Positions 22,901-35,851 of a stretch of DNA of 64,000 bases are shown piece after piece; the first letter of the stretch is position 1; every line of letters starts with the position of its first letter. Under the pieces are notes generated by a model that saw nothing but the letters and a program-made list of their open reading frames with translations, was not told the origin of the DNA and did no database searches. The stretch is from contig JARHVA010000021.1 in NCBI GenBank assembly GCA_037957365.1, positions 6,817,001 through 6,881,000 on the forward strand, written 5' to 3'. Source of the DNA: Torreya grandis (Eukaryota; Streptophyta; Pinopsida; Cupressales; Taxaceae). A program made the translations under genes and the position numbers.

Positions 22901-25207
22901 AATTGCTCACTATCCTCTTGGACTAAGACAGTCTCGGGTCTCTACCTGTAAGTTGTTTTACGTTGGGAATCGCATGAAATTGGTATTTATTTATGATTTA
23001 AAAACTTATTTATATCCCTAAAGTTATTAGTTTTTTCTTTTCTATCTCTTTTATCCTAGAAGCGCCTTGAGATCCCTCCAAATGCCATAATCCTCATTCT
23101 GATGTCTACTCAGCTATAGGTGGCTCTTTTTCCTTCATTTTAGGCCTGTAGGTTGTTTTCTAGGTCAATAGTAGGCTTTTTCATGGTGGCATTGATGTAT
23201 TTTATTTCATTCAAAACATAAAATTTTCTCATCTCATTCATGATCATGCCTATTTCAAAAACTTTGACCTTTCTACCTGTAGGTGACTCCTTACAGTCCT
23301 ATGTATGGATAGAGGAGTATGTATTAGGGTTTAAGACATTATATTTCACATTATCTCATGGATTATTATCTTTCAAGTATCATTTGAGCTATTATCATCA
23401 TCCAACTTGATATCATGTCCTAGAATACCGTAATGAAGGGCAAGGTTAACATTTTGATCAGTTTCTTATAGATAACACTACCTTATTTTAGTGATTTTAT
23501 ACCCATATTTAGACCTTTAAAAATCTAATATCCACTTAGCTTTTACTTCTCAAAATTGGCACAATTATTGTATGTGGATAGGGCTACCAAGTTTTCCAAT
23601 TTGAAATCTTGGATCACTTATCAAATGAATTTTTGTGAGGTCCTAAAAAACCTTCAAGGCCTCTGTTTGCCATTTTTAGAACAAAAGGGCCTAAATACGG
23701 TCCAACCTTCCATTTGATACTTTTATTGTCAAACTAGGATGATAAATAGGTCTGTCTAGGCCTTCCCATAATAAGGACTCTCAAATTGGATTGACCAATC
23801 TATTGGAAAACCTCTAGAAGGCATGTCTATGGCATTAGTTGTAGATGATCATTTCTTCTATACAGGTAGAATTGGGTCTATTCTTCAAAGTTTATAAGTT
23901 GGTAGCACCTACATGCCTCCATCAAATATTCAATGCACATTAGTGGTCCCAAGAGGTTAAGGACCATGTCAAACCCTCCAAATTTCACTTGTGATGTCAA
24001 CATGCTTTTGTAGGTGAAGTTTTTTTAACTGTGACATATAAGAAAATCATAAAATGACAAGAATCATGCAAGGAATGCTTTAAAAACAACTCAAGAGCAA
24101 TTTTAAACACTTTAATTCCCAAAATATACCATTATAACTTCCAAAACAACATCAAAACATCATATCTAATGTGAAAAAAACATTTTCAAAGCAATTTAGA
24201 TGACTGTGAATGCAAACTAGACATTTTGTAATCCTAGAAGAGGTTTCCTCAAATAATTGAAATATCAAAAACAATAAGATGTATGGAAACATCTTATAAA
24301 TAATGTGGAGACACATAAAACACACAAATCCATCAATCAAAAACAAAAAAACTCTAAGACAAGCTCAAATAATGATCCCCTCATGGTTGAATATGCATAA
24401 AAAATTGCCTGGAATAAAACTAATTTTTAATAAATGAGGATGCATCAAATATCAATTTATTATTTTTAAAATTAAGTTCACTTAGATCAGTATCCACCGT
24501 TGAAAACACTCCTCCCAATTACACCTATACAGCCCATGCCAAGTGCATGAAGTTGCTCCTTTGCTTGTCAAGTGAAAATGGAGGAAAACAAGTTACAAAT
24601 TTTTTTTTTTGAATTATTATTGAAAAATAGGAATTTAAATGGATAAGTGGAGGTGAAGAGTTACTTTTCCCATGTTTTTAGGTGATAGTGAACTTGAGAA
24701 GTCCATGTAAGTGCCAAAAAACTCCTATTTTTAAGGGAAAAATACCATCAACTGAACATAACTACTTATTTACTAATAAATAACTATTCTTGACATTATA
24801 ATATCATGATCCACATTAACAATAACCTTGGTGTCAATTTTTATTGCATTAAAATCCATATAGGTGATTAAATGGGCTAAAATATGACCAAAAGGCCCCC
24901 TTTTCCACATGAGACAAGACCTATGACCAATTTATGAATTGGAAACATATTAAAACATATTAAGGACCACCTTAATACATTTTAAACACAATTTGACCCT
25001 TTTACTACCTTTGACTAGGGTTGACCAATCTTTGACTTTAGTTGACTAGCCTAATACATAGAGGGTGGACTTCAACAAGGACTAGGAAGGGGATGGGTAA
25101 GATAATAGATCAATATGAAACACTATAATACACATGGGAATCTTCTTAAGAGATAAAAAATAGTATGGGTTGAGCCAAATTTGACTTGGGGTCACATTTG
25201 GTCAACA
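19928..25207 (-). repeat. long LTR, low-coordinate copy (3' LTR on the minus strand)
   Basis: 5,280 bp with TG...CA ends, collinear with 29393-35484. It is non-coding as far as can be seen; the longest frames are short and lack motifs. Distinctive blocks shared by both LTRs include AAGAGAGATGAAT near 20020 and 30305 and the final GGGTC...TTTGGTCAACA. Confidence 0.85.
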
Positions 25208-27000
25208 TTCTTGGTGATTCATAGGGGTGGCATGCCAGCTATGCCTAAGACCAGTTTCCTCATCCTTCCATTGAGCATGGATTCATGCATATGAGCACTC
25301 AAACTGATATGAATAGACCTTGGATTAACCACAAGACAACTGACATTACATGAGACACCCAAAAAAATAACAACACACACAAGATAAAAGTAAAACACAA
25401 AACAAAGACATACTTGTGATACTAAAAACTTAGGGAACACAAAACACAACTAAAATCAAACTAGTATGTACCTTCATCTTGATCATACTCCCTTCCTGGA
25501 TCAAAAGGGAAGTATCTTTAATCTCCCTTCTCATTGGATAAAATATCATTCCATGTATGCTGCCTTTTGGGTGTGATGCTAGAGGACTCATGTTTTCTCT
25601 TTGTTCCTTGACTTGCCATGCCATTTGGTGAAGTCATCTCAAATGGGTCTCCCAAGTAGCTAAAGTCTTCTTGGTTTTGGAAACATGTCTCACATTGTTT
25701 CCCTCTTGTCTCCTCATAGCAAATTTTCACATCCATATATAGGACAACTTGTTGTATGTTCATGTCTCCTTGATAGATCTCATCTTCTTTCTCAATCATC
25801 ACACCTTCTTCAAACTCTCCAAGAAGTATTGTATCATGAAAATTTGGAAATATCTCTTGCTTAAATTCCTCTTTGATGATGGTAAATTAGCTTCATGAGT
25901 GATTGTAGGATCAATCTTCAAATCACTTTCAATGGGCCCAAGACCATCATATATTATTTCATCATGATCCAAAATCTCTTGGTGATAATACTCATCAACA
26001 CATACTTGTTTTCCAACTTATAGCTTATCATGGCTTGTGGTCAATTTTATAGGACTTGTAGGCCCTTTTTTGGCTTTCAAATTGATTGCATATGTCTTCA
26101 AATTTCTGCCATAAGTCATCATATTTTGATTGATCTACGTCATGGAAAGGAACAATGATAGAAAACATTTCTTCAGGATTCAAAAGAAGTCCTTCTAGGG
26201 CATCCTTTTCAACACACAAATAATCACTTTTAGAAGGGGTTAGATCTTTCTCATCATTCAACCAATCTGAAACCTCTATTCCTTATTCACAATATTCTCC
26301 ACACAAGTTGACTTGTTATACCATGGTTTCTTACCTATTTTGGTTGTTCTCAAGGATAGACTCCCAAGAAGAGAAATTTTGGGAAATGGAGAAAGAGTTT
26401 GGGGCATCTTTAGATTACCAAGATGGATTGGTTTCATGGGATCTCAATTTCTCTTCTAGATTAAAAATTAGGCTACAAACCTCAAGCACTTCATAGGTAT
26501 AACTTGACTAATTAGCCTCCTCTATAAGTATTTACTCATTTTTGATTTGTTCCAACCCATTCCTTATGATCCTAATATAAAAACTAGGAATTACTTGATC
26601 ACCACTATATCTAGTGTCGCGATCTATCATGTATTCTTAGTATCCAATAAGAGATTCTTTAAAACTAGCAATGGAGTGACTTGAAGTAGAACCAATTGGA
26701 CTAGGTGTCGAACAACATTGAGAGGACTGATTATTGGCCATATGGGACTCATTACAATCTTGGACAAGTATTTTCTCATCTTGAGAAAGAATAGGCAAAG
26801 TAGGACATACTTCTTCTATTTTATGATCTTCATTTGTAAGTGGGAGTATATGAGTGCCTTCCTGATGCACACAATAAGTCCCCAAATCAATCTCTTCCAT
26901 GGATGCATAAGGATCATGATCATATGTTTTAGTAGCGTACTCATCAAGGAAAAGGTCAAAAATACCTTCAAGAGGAGAGGATGCTTCACCTTATATGACA
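25208..27000 (-). pseudogene. acidic coding region downstream of protease in the gypsy element
   Basis: From about 26990 down to 25518 the minus strand has a series of coding-like stretches with few stops. One (26900-26637) begins MEEIDLGTYCVHQEGTH and is rich in Glu, Asp and Ser. A second (26261-26028) contains EKDALEGLLLNPEEMF. A third (25802-25430) contains SQGTKRKHESSS, a possible basic nuclear signal. It lies where reverse transcriptase and integrase would be in an autonomous gypsy element but shows none of their motifs. I do not recognise the protein. It may be an accessory reading frame or a remnant of captured sequence; stops and shifts make it inactive. Confidence 0.45.
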
Positions 27001-27521
27001 CCTTATTCTTCTTCATTAATCACACAATTCGGATTTGAACTTGACTCCACATATGGTTCAATATGAAACCTTGCCAAGGGTTGTGTTCTTATGGTCACCT
27101 TGGTTCCATATCTTACTCTAAAAGTTAGGAAAGTCCAATTAGTAGAAATATATCCTCATATTTTAGCCATGAAGTCCCTTGATAAGAAAATAGCAAAGTG
27201 GGCTAGAAGGTCTACCACCATAATGTCTTGCATAATGGGGAAGCTTGGAAAATCATTTAGAAAAACTTTCAACTCTTTAACTAATCCCACCATCTTGGTT
27301 GGAGTCCCATCAAGTTGAAACACACCCTTTTTATGTGGTTCATACTTTAACCCCAACTTATCTGCAACCACCTTAGGAATAACTATGGTACTAACCCCAC
27401 TATCCACACTGCAATTGTGAATCAATTTATCTCTTATAATGAGTGTGAGGTATAAAGGTGGAGAATTTTCAGATTTGGTTGAGGGATCGAGGACATGACT
27501 TGGTGTGTTGGCAAGGGCCAC
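27001..27521 (-). pseudogene. retropepsin-like aspartic protease of the gypsy element
   Basis: The open segment 27521-27156 has the retropepsin pattern: PPLYLTLIIRDKLIHNCSVDSG with the catalytic DSG at residues 40-42, followed by STIVIPK and VADKLGL. The second half contains DIMVVDL and LSRDF, as in protease-like domains that follow gag in plant gypsy elements. After a stop near 27153 the same frame continues for about 50 codons (RVRYGTKVTI, ARFHIEPYVE). Such a protease would cut the Gag polyprotein. Catalytic residues are present but the frame is broken. Confidence 0.7.
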
Positions 27522-29051
27522 ACCATGTTACCTTGGAGATAGAGGGGATACATTTATATTGGTAAGTTGTTCTTGTAATATTTCCTTTTGACCAGGCATT
27601 CACAAGACTTCCCAAAGAGATATGCTAGTCTTGGTATTCTTCAAATATTAAATAATATTCAAAGGGGAAGTATTCACCTTTTCTTGCATTTTTGAAGGTA
27701 GTGAGGAAACTTGAACTTGATGCATTGTAGGCTTGATAACCTTACTTTCATTCTAACTTTGATGTGAAATGTGACTAGGAGATGCTTTATTAGAATTCAT
27801 ACCTTGTGGCCTTGGAGATGCATCACTTGGAGTCACATGTGCTTTGGGAACCTCTCCCATAGCTCTCTTTTTGTCTCTTGTGTTCGATGCAACTGATGTA
27901 CTTTGATTCAACACATAGTCATCCTCATTTTGAAAGTTCATGAGAATAGTACCTTAGATGCTACCTTTTCCATGAGTATTCACTTACATGAGATGTTCTT
28001 CTTTCTATGTAAGTAAAGGAGTGGCTCCTTCTTATGCCACCAAAGCATGAAAAGCTTCTCCACCATCATACTCAAATTGACCTTGAGATTTTTCCCAATG
28101 ATCTATATGTTGTTCTCCTTGAAAAAAAAATCATATGGACTGGAAAAACAACCCTTGTAGATGAAATATAAATAGGATTATAGGCATTGGTCTACCTATT
28201 GAAAAATTGTTGACCTTGTCCTTTTCCATAGTAGTTGTATTGGGGTAGAGGTCTATAGCCTTGTTGAGGATAGTATTGAGGACTGGATGGAACACTTACA
28301 TGAAATTGAGCTTGTTTGAGATGAGCTTGAAAAGAACTAATCATCTCATCCTTATCTATGGAATTATCTACCTTATTGGGAGTGGTTTTAGTTTTGACAT
28401 TGGTATTGGAAACTTGTGCTATGCTTGGATTTTCAATTGAACCATGAGACAACAAGGGCATGAAAACTCTTGGGGGTAATTTCCCAGCTTGTATCAAAAT
28501 ATTATTAGATTTAATGGCCATCTCATATGCCTTGGGTAAATTAAATCATCCCATTTATTTCAACATTACTGCCACATCAGTGTTAATAGCCTTAAGATAG
28601 GTGGGGAATACAAAGCTTGGAGGAGGCCTCATTATAGGTGGTAGCCTATGCCGTGTTCTTTGAAATCGCCCATGGATTCATTAGGACCTATCTTTATCAA
28701 ATTAATCTGGTGGATTAATAAATAATGATCACTCTTGTTCTCAAACATACTCACCAACAATTCCCCAAAGTCATCCCAATTTGTGATGCAACCACCTTCC
28801 AAAGTTGTATACCAATCAAGTGCCTTGCCTTTTAGAGATATGATAAGAAATTTAATGGAAATGTTGACTTGAGTGACATTATGGATGTTTCAAAAATTTG
28901 AAATGTTCCTAATGTCCTCAAATGGGGTAATAGGACCATCTCCATTGAAGCTAGGAAGATTTTTGGTAGCATTGGGAGGAATAGGGTCATATACAGGAAG
29001 GTTAATTGGATTTTGGGTGTTGAAGGCTAGGAAAGGATGTTTCCTAGCCAT
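27522..29051 (-). pseudogene. gypsy Gag polyprotein (Retrotrans_gag type), decayed
   Basis: The minus-strand start ATG at 29051 gives MARKHPFLAFNTQNP, then LPSFNGDGPITPFEDIRN, the usual opening of the retrotransposon gag domain. KGKALDWYTTLEGG and NWDDFGELLVSMFE (about 28840-28730) are typical core motifs. A later stretch (28521-28192) begins MAIKSNNILIQAGKLPPR and ends in a Tyr/Pro/Gln-rich tail (QYYPQQGYRPLPQYNYYG). Stops occur near 28885 and 28620, with shifts further on. No CCHC knuckle was seen. The start is chosen by the conserved N-terminal motif. Gag would form the particle shell, but this copy cannot be intact. Confidence 0.75.
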
Positions 29052-29215
29052 CTATTCTCCTTTCTCTTGATCTCATATATCTTAAACTTCCTTTTTTTCT
29101 TCTTCAAAAACTTCTTGTTCAGGATCTCTAAAAGTTAGGAATGGTTTAGAATGTTGTTCTTCAAGAGGAGTTTCAGGTAGAGGGACTTGATTGAAAACTC
29201 TACTAGAAGATGATT

Positions 29216-30851
29216 TAGTGAGGACCATGAAGTATAGTGTGGAACACTTGATATAAAACTAGAGATTATCACCTTTTGGAGTCGCCAAATGCTGGAATAG
29301 AAACACTTCTTCAATTTTGGGCTTGTCAAGACCAACATTCACCTTGACATGTAAACAATTAGGACCATCTATCCCACCAGGAATGCCAAAACTGTTGTCA
29401 TCAAATTGTACACCTTAGGAAACTATATGAAGATATCTCAATTTGATGCAACATTTAATTATATCTCATATTTTCTTTAACTTGTAAGAGAGATGAATCT
29501 CTAGGATTGAAAGGGATAGCTCCCTAACTTCTTCTCTAAGTGCCTATCACCTAATCTATGCTTGTTCATGAAAAGAGTTAAAAATTTGAATAAAATGAAA
29601 ACTATACTAGAGAGGTGATCTAGTAAGAATATATCCCATATAATATCATAATTATACTAAGAAACAATGCTTTCCAAGACCAATTTTATGCATTTAAGGA
29701 TCCTAACATAGTGTTTCAATGTGAAGGTAACATGTTTGGGACAATCAAAAAGATACTTGACCTAAGGGGTAGATTTAACATCATAGATAAAATTTCATAT
29801 TTGAAAGAGAGATTAGTATATTCAAAACAATCCAAATGGCATATTAACATCTGAACTCTTTCTTAAACATGAAGGATAAAGGGAGTAAGGATGATACTAT
29901 CACTTAGGTCCACTATACATCACTCACACACCTAAACAAAAATATTCACAACTCAGAATTAGAATTGTATTAAATGTTAAAAATAAAAGTGTAAGGTAAT
30001 TTTATCAGGGATTCTCCATATCAAATTTTGGTCTAGTGAGGAACATGAAGTATAGTGTGTAAAAATTGATATAAAACTATAGATTCTCACCTTTTGGAGT
30101 CTCCAAATGCTGGAATAGAAACACTTCTTCGATTTTGAGCTTGTCAAGACCAACATTCACATTGACATGTAAATAATTAGGACCAACTGTCCCACTAGGC
30201 ATGTGAAAACTATTGTCATCAAATTGTGCACCTTAGGAAACTATATGAGTCTATCTCAATTTTATGCAACATTTAATTATCTCTCATGTTTGTGGGAACT
30301 TTTAAGAGAGATGAATCTCAAGGATTGAAAGGGCTAGCTCCCTTAATTCTTCTCTAAGTGCCTATCACCTAATCTATGCTTGTTCATGAAAAGAGTTAAA
30401 AATTTGAATAAAATGAAAAATATAATAGAGAGGTGATCCACCAAGAATATAACCCATATAATATCATACTGATACTAAGAAAAAATTCTTTCCAAGACCA
30501 ATTCTATGCATTTAAGGATCCTAACATAGTGTTTCAATGTGAAGGTAGCATGCTTGGGGCAATCAACAAGATACTTGACCTAAGGGGTAGATTGCACACC
30601 ATAGATAAAATTTCATACTTTAAAGAGAGATTAGTATATTCAAAACAATTCACATGACCTATTAACATCTGAACTCTTTTTTAAACATGAAGGATAAAGG
30701 GAGTAAGGATGATACTATCACTTAGCTCCACTATACATCACTCACACACTTAGACAAAAATATTCACAACTCAGAATTAGAATTGTATTAAATGTTAAAA
30801 ATAAAAGTGTAAGGTAATTTTATTAGGGCTTCTCCATATCAAATTATGGTC
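29216..30851. repeat. 818-bp direct tandem duplication across an LTR boundary
   Basis: 29216-30033 and 30034 to about 30851 match collinearly; the junction carries the short shared sequence TAGTGAGG. The unit starts in the leader outside the LTR, crosses the LTR end at 29393 and runs about 640 bp into the LTR. The second LTR edge is at about 30211, decayed to TATTGTCATC. Removing one unit makes the two LTRs almost equal in length (5,274 and 5,280 bp). Confidence 0.85.
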
Positions 30852-33800
30852 TCTTTTACAATGGCCAAAATGGCTCAATTTATAGAACTCTGAGGAAGAG
30901 AGAGAGAAGAGAAGTTGAAGAGGCACAAGGACATGTGTCACCAATGTGAATATTAGTTAAAAATGTATGAGAGAGAGGGATGAGGTGAGACATATAATTT
31001 TAGGAGTTAAAAATGTCATTTATAATCATCCAAGACCTAAAAATAGTCAAGAAAGTCCTTTTTTATGCATAGAAAAGCACCCTTCATGATTGGCCTTACA
31101 AAACTATCATAACTCTTCAACTGATCAAGTTTAATGATGAATATGAATAAGAGGGATTACTTATAATCCTTCACATGCATTGGGGAGGTTCCTGACACTT
31201 CCTATCATTCTGGCCATGCATGATCATACTTGGTAGTCTCAAAATAACCCATTTCCCTTCACCTCTCACACTTGTCACCTGCAAGCAATAAAAATATGAA
31301 ATATGATCCATAACATAAAATTAATGACATGTTTAGGAGTTATAATACCATCAATTACAATAAATTATCCTTAAAAGAATCCCAAAATGAAGATTCACTA
31401 TTTTCTCTAAGTCCTCTCTAGTTGGTTCACTGGATTGGCTGAAATGGGAGAATTAGTAGGCACAATTAAGATATTATAAAATTGATAAAATGACCATGAA
31501 GACTTATAAAAATTCATAAAATTTCCTTCAAAAGTGATTTTTTCTCTTGGAAGTTTACCATGCCTACAAAACACCAAAAATGGTCAAAATAAGCCTTGTT
31601 TTGCCTTATTTCATATAGGTCCGTACACATTAGGAGGTGCCTAGGAGAGTATTATACAAGTTACCAAATTTTCATGGTATTTTCATTCCATATTCATGCT
31701 TAATTTTTAATTTCTCCCCTGTCGAGTCCTTGAGAAGGGTTTGCAAGGGTTTTGAAGTGATTTTCATTCTTAGCATTTATTCATAGCCATGGAACATTAT
31801 AATTATGTTAAAATTACACTAAAGTCTCCTCAACTACCTCCTTTAGCTTCATTTAATGGGTCAAGGTCCCATGCAAATTTTGGTGGAAGTTCTAAGCACT
31901 TGAAGTTGACATTCAAGCTCATTTTTTGCTTCTTTGTGGGGTCTGAATGCTTCCTAAGCCAAAAATGTCATCTTGGAGACTTTATTTGAAAAAAAATGGT
32001 TGTAACATATATTTAAATACCATACAAACTTCCTCCAACATTTATTATGGATTTACAAAAGCTTTAAATGGGAACTTACCCCTGTTTGATTTTAGACCTA
32101 GACCTTACCAATAGGTCTGCCTACATCTCTGATCTCCTCTTGACCTTGAAATGGTTATCCTTGCAATGTGATAGATTTAACACACAAAAAATAAATTTCT
32201 AATCATTAATTGATCACATGGAAGGCATATATTAGGTTGAAAATGCATACGACCTCCAAATTAGCTTCTAGCCCTAACATTTTCATTCACACTTGACTGT
32301 AACCCTTGCTGTGTAGGATGTTATATTTTCTCTCAATCCTTATATAAAGGTTTATTATGTTCCTCCATGTGTCCCCAAACTATTTAAACCTTATTTAATA
32401 ATCCAATTGGTCTCTGGTTCACCATTCTTCACTTTTTCCTAGAACTACCATTCTTGTGCATGAGGGGGACTGCCCCTACTCTAAGACAAAAAAAAGAGTA
32501 TTAGGCCTATTTGTTTAGGAAAAGTGATTATTTTAAAATATCCAAGGGATCCTAATTACAAACTATACAAAATGGTTTCATTTTATTCCATGGTTATGGG
32601 ATCTAACCATCCCAATTTCTTCAAAAAATGGGTAAACACCTTATTTTTACATGTTCTTATCCAAACCTCCTCATGGATGCTCCTTCCAAACCTATTTGAT
32701 GCATAAAAGTTATTCATGCATCTTACTTACCCTAATTTCATGATTTTTTAACCTAGGTATCAACTCAAAACCTCTCTCCTAAGTGGAATCCTCAAACTCA
32801 CCTCTTGAAATAAGGTTTTCCCTACCCTGCCTATATGGACTGAGTCCATTTGCTATGAGTAAAGGGCCTTGGGTGGCTTGAGGATGTTTTTGAAATATAA
32901 TTTAATTAATTTTATCCTAAATAATATAAATTATACTATTTGAAACTTTCCTTCCCTCCTTGGGCACCAAACTCTCTTCATGTCCCTCTCTTGCTTATGA
33001 CCCTATCTAACTGTGACAGTGAACATGGTATCTCCTTTTAGGTGCCTTTATTTAGATATTTTGACCAAGGTTTCAAAAAAATTTATAGTCCATTTTTGAC
33101 TCACCTTCATATTCCAATGTGAACCATCTTCCAAACCTAGTATCTTGGCCCTTTTAGGCCTTCCAATTGCTCACTATCCTCTTGTATTGAGACAGTCCTA
33201 GGTCTTTACCTGTAGGTTATTTTAGAATGGGAATGGCATGAAATTGGTAAATATTTATGATTTAGTAACTAATTTAGATCCCACAAGTTATTATTTTTCT
33301 CTTTTATATTTCATTTATCCTATAAGTGCCTTAAGATCCCTCCAAATGCCATAATCCTCATTCCACTGTCTGCTCAGTTGTAGGTGGCTATTTTTCATTC
33401 ATTTTAGGCTTGTAGATTATTTTCTAGGTCAATAATTGGATTTTTAATTGTGTAATTTATGTAATTTATTTATTTTATTTCATTAAAAACATAAAATTTC
33501 CTCATCTCATTTATGATCATGCCTATTCCACAAACTTTGACCTTTTTGCCTGTAGGTGACTCCTTACAGTCCTGTGTACAGATAGAGGAGTATGTATTGG
33601 AGTTTAAGACATTAAATTTCACCTTATCTCATGGATTATTAGATTTTAAGTATAATTTGAGCCATTATCATAATCCAACTTGATATAATGGCCTAGAATA
33701 CCATAATGAAGGGCAAGGTTAACATTTTGATCAGTTTCTTGTAGATAGCACTGCCATGTTTTAGTGATTTTGTAGCCATCTTTAGACCTTGAAAAATCTA

Positions 33801-35484
33801 ACCTCCACTCATATTTTTCTTCTCAAAATTGGAAAAATTATTTTAGGTGGATAGGCCCACCAAGTTTCCAATTTTAAATCTTGGATATAGCATGTGAATT
33901 TTGTGAGCTCTTAAAAAACCTTCAAGGCCTCTGTTTGCCATTTTTAGAACAAAAGGGCTTGAATACGGTCCAACCTTCCATTTTATGCTTTGATACTTTT
34001 ATTGTCAAAATATTATGATAAATATGTCTATATATGCCTTACCATAGCAATAAATCTCAAATTGGATTGACCAATCTATTTCAAAACCTCTAGAAGGCAT
34101 GTCTATGGCATCAATTGTAGATGATCATTTCTTCTATATAGGCAAAATTGGGCCTATTCTTCCAAATTTGCAAGTTGGTAGCACCTACATGCCTCCATAA
34201 AATATTAAATGCACATTAGTGGTCCCAATAGGTTAAGGACCATGTCAAACCCTCCAAATTTCACTTGTGATGTCAGCATGCTTTTGTAGGTGGAGTTTTT
34301 CTTTTGATTGTGACATACAATGAAATCATAAAATGACAAGAATCATGCAAGGAATGCTTTCAAAACACCTAAAGATAAATTTTTAACACTTTAATTCCAA
34401 ACATATACTAGTATCACTTCTAAAACAACATTAAAACATCACATATAATGTGAAGGAAACATTTTCAAAGCAATTGGGATGACTATGAATGCAAACTAGA
34501 CATTTTACAAGCCTAGAAGAGGTTTCCTCAAAAAATTAAAATATAAAAATAAACAATAAGCATGGAAACATCTATAAAATCATTTGGAGACACCTTAAAT
34601 ACACAAATACACCAATACAAAACAAGAAAATCTGAGACAAGCTCAAATAGTGATCCCTTCATGGTTGAACATGCATAAAAAGCTACTTGAAATCAAACTG
34701 ATTGTTCATAAAGGAGGATGCAAAAAATATCAAGTTATTATTATGAAAATAAAGTGTAATTATAGAAATATCCAATCCCAGAATCACTCCTCCCAATTCC
34801 ACCTGTATGACCCATGCCAAGTGCATGAATTTGCTCCTTTGCTTGCCAAGTTAAAATGGAAGAAAATAAGTTGTAGATGAAACTTTTTTAATTATTATTG
34901 AAAAAAATGCATTGAAATGGATGATGGGAGGTGAAGAGTTATGTTTCTCATGTTTTTAGTTGATATTGGACTTGAGAAGTCTGTACAAGTGCCCAAAAAC
35001 TCTTATTTTGAGGGAAAACTACCATCCACTGAACACAACTGCTTCTTTCCTAACAAATAACTATTCCTGACATGATCATAATATTATCCACATTGAAACT
35101 CACCTTTGTGTCAATTTTTCTTACATGAAAATCTGTACAAGTCATTAAATGGGCTAAAATATGACCAAAAGGCCCCCTTTTCCACATGAGACAAGACCTA
35201 TGATCAATTTATGACTTGTAAACATATTAAAACATATTAAGGACCACCTTAAGAAATTTAAAGAATAATTTGACCCTTTTATTAATTTTAACCAAGGTTG
35301 ACCAACCTTTGAATTTAGTTGACTAGCCTAATACATAGAGGGTGGACTTCAACAAGGACTAGGAAGGGGATATCTAAGATAATATATTAATATGATACCC
35401 TATAAGACACATGGGAATATTATTAAAAGATAAAAAATAGTAGGGGTTGAGCCAAATTTGACTTGGGGTCAAATTTGGTCAACA
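29393..35484 (-). repeat. long LTR, high-coordinate copy (5' LTR on the minus strand)
   Basis: On the minus strand it begins TGTTGACCAAATTTGACC at 35484 and ends GATGACAACA at 29393. The sequence directly beyond (29392 downward, TTGGCATTCCTGGTGGG) may be a decayed primer binding site of the gypsy TTGGCGCC type, but the match is weak. Confidence 0.8.
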
Positions 35485-35851
35485 GGTTAGAGGGCTAAAA
35501 TTCAAGTATATATAATTTTTTGGTGCTTGTGCAGGTCTTAAAAGAGGTTTAGGCTGATCCTAGGTGGTCTTATATTTGAAAATATATCCATTGGTAGAGA
35601 TAAAATAGGGAAAGGATACTAGCACCAAAACTAGGACACTAGTGCCATATGGTGCTAGTGTCCAGGTGGCAGAACCTAAGGCACTAAGGGCCAGGATGTG
35701 AAGATGAGGGTCTATTATTGATTTAGGGATGTATAGGGATGCATGTGCCATGCAAAAAGGATGGATAAGTGTTTAAGTAGGCCCTTATATAAGTCTAGGT
35801 CTAAGCTAGGGTTGAGTGGTCTCGAGTAGCACTCTTAGTACTCAAGTGTCA
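35485..35851. repeat. left LTR of the outer gypsy-like element, right piece
   Basis: Matches 41565-41948 and continues the piece at 19854-19927. It contains a 30-nt near-palindrome at 35634-35663 built on GGACACTAG...CTAGTGTCC. Confidence 0.8.

Larger units (their letters stand above)
19928..35484 (-). mobile_element. gypsy-type element with 5.3-kb LTRs, gag-protease only
   Basis: Boundaries are TGTTGTTAAC at 19928 and GGTCAACA at 35484, flanked by a perfect 5-bp target duplication GGTTA (19923-19927 and 35485-35489). LTRs are 19928-25207 (5,280 bp) and 29393-35484 (6,092 bp, of which 818 bp is a tandem duplication). They are collinear throughout and roughly 10 percent diverged by eye, so the insertion is old. 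The 4.2-kb interior, read on the minus strand, encodes Gag, a retropepsin and an acidic tail region; no reverse transcriptase, RNase H or integrase motif was found. It would need enzymes from a partner element. It sits in the left LTR of an older element. Confidence 0.85.

Noticed and set aside
29279..29290. Minus-strand TTGGCGACTCC as primer binding site of the long-LTR element
   Set aside because: It lies 100 bp inside the LTR edge defined by homology and the TG...CA ends at 29393, so it is probably coincidental.
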